Assembly (NCBI GenBank): GCA_001771235.1
Contig: METF01000262.1
Coordinates: 15,772 to 33,127, forward strand
Source of the DNA: Candidatus Zhuqueibacterota bacterium RBG_16_48_16
GTDB taxonomy: Bacteria; Zhuqueibacterota; Zhuqueibacteria; Residuimicrobiales; Sediminimicrobiaceae
DNA length: 17,356 nt
Direction: 5' to 3'
Under the pieces are notes generated by a model. That model searched no databases and was not told the DNA's origin. It was given only the letters and a program-made list of their open reading frames with translations. Positions 14,681 to 17,356 of this stretch are shown piece by piece. Each line of letters opens with the position of its first letter. Positions within the stretch are counted from its first letter, which is position 1. A program made the position numbers and the translations under genes.

Positions 14681-16693
14681 TCACATTTCAACTATTTTTT
14701 TAAATTCAGTCTCTGTCAGGATCGTTACGCCCAATTCTTTTGCTTTGGCCGCTTTGGTGCCCGGCGAATCGCCCACGACCACGTAATCGGTATTTTTACT
14801 GACGGACGATGCCGTCCGTCCGCCCAGGCTTTCTACCAGCTCCTCGGCTTCCTGGCGGGTGAATTGCGTTAAAGCACCGGTAAAAACCACCGTCTTGCCT
14901 GCCAAAAGGTCACTTTTCATACCAGTCGTTGCGGCGGCCCGGATGTCCACGCCACCGGCAATGAGCCGCTCGATGATCTCATGATTATCCTTTTGCGCAA
15001 AAAAATCCACAATGCTGCGGGCAAGCTGCGGCCCGATTTCATAGATTTCCTCAAGCTCGCTTTCGGATGCCCTGGAAAGCTTCTCCAGGCTGCCAAAGGC
15101 ATTCACCAGCACCCTGGCCACATGCTCGCCGACAAAACGAATTCCCAAGCCAAAAACAAGCCGATCCAAAGACCTTTTCCTGCTTTCCTGAATGGCATTG
15201 ATGATATTCTCTGCGGATTTATCCGCCATGCGCTCCAGAGCGGCAAGTTGTTCTTTGGTCAAATAATAGAGATCGGACACGTCCCGCACCAGGCCTTTAT
15301 CGACTAATTGGTCGATGAGCTTGTCTCCCAGGCCGTCGATGTTCATCGCTCTTTTTGAGGCAAAGTGAAAGATGCGTTCCTTGACCTGGGCCGGGCAGGA
15401 CAGGTTGATGCATCGCTGCGCGGCATCGCCGATGGGCCGCACCGTCCGGCTGCCGCAGGAGGGACATTTGTCTGGTAATTTGTACGGTTGCTCATTTCCC
15501 GATCTTTTCGAGGTTATGACTTTGACGACTTTAGGAATGACATCGCCGGCGCGCTGGATCACCACCCAGTCGCCAATGCGAATATCCTTGCGGTCGATTT
15601 CGTCCTGGTTGTGCAACGTCGCCCGGCTCACCTCGACGCCGCCGACGATCACCGGCTCCATGATGGCTACCGGCGTCAGCGCACCGGTACGCCCGACCTG
15701 GGCGTCGATATCCAAAATCCGGGTGGTCTCTTCCCGGGCGGGAAATTTATAGGCAATGGCCCAGCGCGGGCTGCGGGATTTGATGCCCAGCTGCCGTTGT
15801 TGGGCGATGGAATTCACCTTAACCACCACCCCGTCGATTTCGTAGGGCAGTGTCTCCCGCATCTCCTTCATCCGCTCGTAGTATTCGATGGCTTCATGAA
15901 TGCCGCGGCACAGTTGGACCTGAGGATTGACCTTTAGTCCGTATTGCCTGAAAGCCTGCAACGTATCCAAATGCGTTTCGAAACTCAGTGCCTCTGCCCG
16001 GCCGATGCCGTAGCAGTAGATATCCAGCGGCCTTGTCGCGGTTATGGAGGAATTCAGTTGCCGTAATGAGCCGGCGGCCGCATTGCGCGGATTGGCGAAA
16101 ACAGGCTCGCCGGCTTCTTCGCGCTGGCGATTCAGATTTTCAAACGCTTTGATGCCGAGTATGACCTCGCCGCGCACTTCCAGCCGGGCCGGAGCCTTTC
16201 GCTGGGTTTCCATGAGACGGAGTGGAATGCTTTTTATGGTCTTTAAATTTTGCGTGACGTTTTCGCCGGTCACGCCATCTCCACGCGTCGATCCCAGGCT
16301 CAGCAGTCCGTTTATATAAACAAGCTCGATCGCCAGGCCGTCCAGCTTGGGCTCGCATACATATTCTACCGAGGAGGCCGATCCAAGCGCTTTTCTGGTG
16401 CGCTGGTCAAAATCCAGCAGCTCGGCCTCGTTTAAGGCGTTATCCAGGCTGAGCATGGCAACGGTGTGCGCAACTGTTTCAAACGCCGGCAATGGTGCTG
16501 CACCGACGCGCTGGCTGGGCGAATCGGCAGATACAAGCTCCGGATGATGTTTTTCAATGTCCAGCAGCTCCCGCATGAGCTTGTCATATTCCGCATCGGA
16601 GATTTCCGGGTCGTCCAAGACGTAATAGCGGTAATTGTGATAGTTGAGCACATCATATAATTCGTAAAGTCTTCTCGTCACATCATCGGCCAT
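14681..16693 (-). CDS. ligA: NAD+-dependent DNA ligase LigA
   Basis: Full-length enzyme of 670 residues that seals nicks during replication and repair using NAD+. All domains are present in order. The N-terminal Ia domain contains YYVLDDPEISDAEYD. The adenylation domain has catalytic Lys116 in CEPKLDGLA. The OB fold lies near 320-400 (QVGRTGALTPVA). The four-cysteine zinc finger is C410, C413, C428, C433. The helix-hairpin-helix region is about 440-575 and the BRCT domain about 590-670 (LAGKTVVFTGAL...TDYVVVGDSPGTKAAKAKELG). Nothing essential is missing, so this should be the housekeeping ligase. ATG 16693 is preceded by AAGGATG that overlaps the stop codon of the proline dehydrogenase gene upstream, so the two are probably co-transcribed and translationally coupled. 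A 183-base gap without a visible gene separates its end from the M48 protease start. Confidence 0.97.
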   Translation of the reverse strand: MADDVTRRLYELYDVLNYHNYRYYVLDDPEISDAEYDKLMRELLDIEKHHPELVSADSPSQRVGAAPLPAFETVAHTVAMLSLDNALNEAELLDFDQRTRKALGSASSVEYVCEPKLDGLAIELVYINGLLSLGSTRGDGVTGENVTQNLKTIKSIPLRLMETQRKAPARLEVRGEVILGIKAFENLNRQREEAGEPVFANPRNAAAGSLRQLNSSITATRPLDIYCYGIGRAEALSFETHLDTLQAFRQYGLKVNPQVQLCRGIHEAIEYYERMKEMRETLPYEIDGVVVKVNSIAQQRQLGIKSRSPRWAIAYKFPAREETTRILDIDAQVGRTGALTPVAIMEPVIVGGVEVSRATLHNQDEIDRKDIRIGDWVVIQRAGDVIPKVVKVITSKRSGNEQPYKLPDKCPSCGSRTVRPIGDAAQRCINLSCPAQVKERIFHFASKRAMNIDGLGDKLIDQLVDKGLVRDVSDLYYLTKEQLAALERMADKSAENIINAIQESRKRSLDRLVFGLGIRFVGEHVARVLVNAFGSLEKLSRASESELEEIYEIGPQLARSIVDFFAQKDNHEIIERLIAGGVDIRAAATTGMKSDLLAGKTVVFTGALTQFTRQEAEELVESLGGRTASSVSKNTDYVVVGDSPGTKAAKAKELGVTILTETEFKKIVEM

Positions 16694-16700
16694 TGAATAT

Positions 16701-16707
16701 CATCCTT
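16701..16707 (-). promoter_or_regulatory. Ribosome-binding site of ligA, overlapping the stop of the upstream gene
   Basis: Read on the minus strand, AAGGATG lies seven bases before the ligA ATG and shares bases with the TAA of the proline dehydrogenase gene (16706-16708). This layout favours ribosome hand-over from one gene to the next. Confidence 0.7.
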
Positions 16708-17356
16708 ATTTGATCCCGAAAAAAGCTTTGATGATATAGAAAGCGATTTTGGGATTTTCTTTCAGCCGGCGCATGGAATAAGCGTACCACTGTCGGCCGT
16801 AGGGAACATAGACTCTCAATTTGTAACCGGCGTCGACGAGAATCTTTCTCAACTGTTCATCAACGCCCAGCAGCATTTGAAACTCGAAAGCATCTCGTTT
16901 GCATCCCAGCCTGTCGATGAGCCGCAGACTCTCCCACACGACTTTTTCGTCGTGGGTGGCTATGCCAATGTAACAACCCGCATGCAAAGTTTTTTCTACA
17001 AGAAAGGCAAAATTTTTGACAATGATATCCGGGTGCTTGTAAGCGATCTCGCGCGGTTCTATGTATATGCCCTTGCACAGCCTGAAATTGGTTTTCAACC
17101 GAGCCAGCCGGTTGACGTCGTCGATGCTTCGCCGCAGATAGGCCTGGATGACGATGCCGACCTGATCGTACTCTTTTTTCAACTGCAAAAACAGGTCGAT
17201 GGTGTCGCTTGTTACGCTCGAATCTTCCATGTCGATGCGAACAAAATTTTTGTACAGGTTGGCTTTTTGCACGATCTTTTCGATATTCTCGTAGCACAGC
17301 TTTTTGTCAATGAGCATACCTAATTGTGTGGGTTTTACGGAAACATTGCAATCCAA
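16706..17356 (-). CDS. Proline dehydrogenase (monofunctional PRODH), C-terminal part; 5' end beyond window
   Basis: About 217 residues of an approximately 300-residue FAD enzyme that oxidises L-proline to pyrroline-5-carboxylate. The frame is open to the window's last base, so the N-terminus lies outside. The TIM-barrel strands of the family are recognisable: NVSVKPTQLG, FVRIDMEDSSVT, GIVIQAYLRRS, FRLCKGIYIEP, IGIATHDE and FEFQMLLGV. The last helix, YGRQWYAYSMRRLKENP, carries the paired arginines expected to bind the proline carboxylate. The sequence ends soon after the barrel, with no aldehyde dehydrogenase domain, so it is not a bifunctional PutA. A separate P5C dehydrogenase would be expected elsewhere. 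It is upstream of ligA by 12 bases on the same strand. Confidence 0.93.
   Translation of the reverse strand: MDCNVSVKPTQLGMLIDKKLCYENIEKIVQKANLYKNFVRIDMEDSSVTSDTIDLFLQLKKEYDQVGIVIQAYLRRSIDDVNRLARLKTNFRLCKGIYIEPREIAYKHPDIIVKNFAFLVEKTLHAGCYIGIATHDEKVVWESLRLIDRLGCKRDAFEFQMLLGVDEQLRKILVDAGYKLRVYVPYGRQWYAYSMRRLKENPKIAFYIIKAFFGIK

Noticed and set aside
13682..17356. A functional defence island including the M48 protease and LigA
   Set aside because: The protease has an export signal and a quality-control-type architecture, and LigA is complete and housekeeping. Only the ATPase/DUF4276 pair has defence-like features.

Overview
The window looks like a chromosomal segment of an uncultured or poorly sampled bacterium of the Fibrobacterota-Chlorobiota-Bacteroidota (FCB) side of the tree. 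Candidate division KSB1, Calditrichota or a relative would fit. The main evidence is three secreted proteins at 7390-11905. They combine cohesin-like domains and dockerins, and two of them end in a FlgD-like/type IX-style tail that opens with the 'QNxPNPFN' signature typical of that group. The intergenic regions are also rich in palindromic repeats. The taxonomic call is inference; there is no rRNA gene or other phylogenetic marker beyond ligA.

Layout. 1-282: the 3' end of an EamA/DMT permease. 557-4621, plus strand: a GAF/HD-GYP signalling phosphodiesterase abutted without a gap (TAGATG) to a PLP-dependent group II decarboxylase, then a YjbQ-family protein. 4905-6885, minus strand: a DUF4143-type AAA ATPase with a nuclease-like C-terminus, and an atypical SDR/NmrA-like oxidoreductase. 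7390-11905, plus strand: the secreted cohesin/dockerin cluster. 11921-17356, minus strand: a proline dehydrogenase (cut by the window edge), NAD+-dependent DNA ligase LigA, an M48 metalloprotease, and an AAA ATPase/DUF4276 gene pair joined by an ATGA overlap.

How the genes work together. The HD-GYP protein and the decarboxylase are almost certainly co-translated, which suggests a signal-controlled amine or amino-acid decarboxylation step with unknown substrate. The secreted proteins probably act outside the cell. Two carry an export/anchoring tail, while the middle one has only a C-terminal dockerin and might be held by cohesin-like domains of its neighbours (inference). The ATPase/DUF4276 pair has the architecture of a split OLD-type nuclease (ABC-like ATPase plus TOPRIM-like protein). 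It is the best candidate here for a little-described, possibly defensive, two-gene system. LigA and proline dehydrogenase are housekeeping or metabolic functions that share an operon.

Repeats. The most distinctive non-coding signal is a heptamer-based element: tandem copies of GTGAAAC in one orientation, then the same heptamers in the opposite orientation after a short loop. It occurs at 4043-4124 and 10889-10978, with a minimal version at 7274-7288. Three different palindromic elements sit side by side in 10754-11050. No tRNA, rRNA, CRISPR array or insertion sequence was seen.
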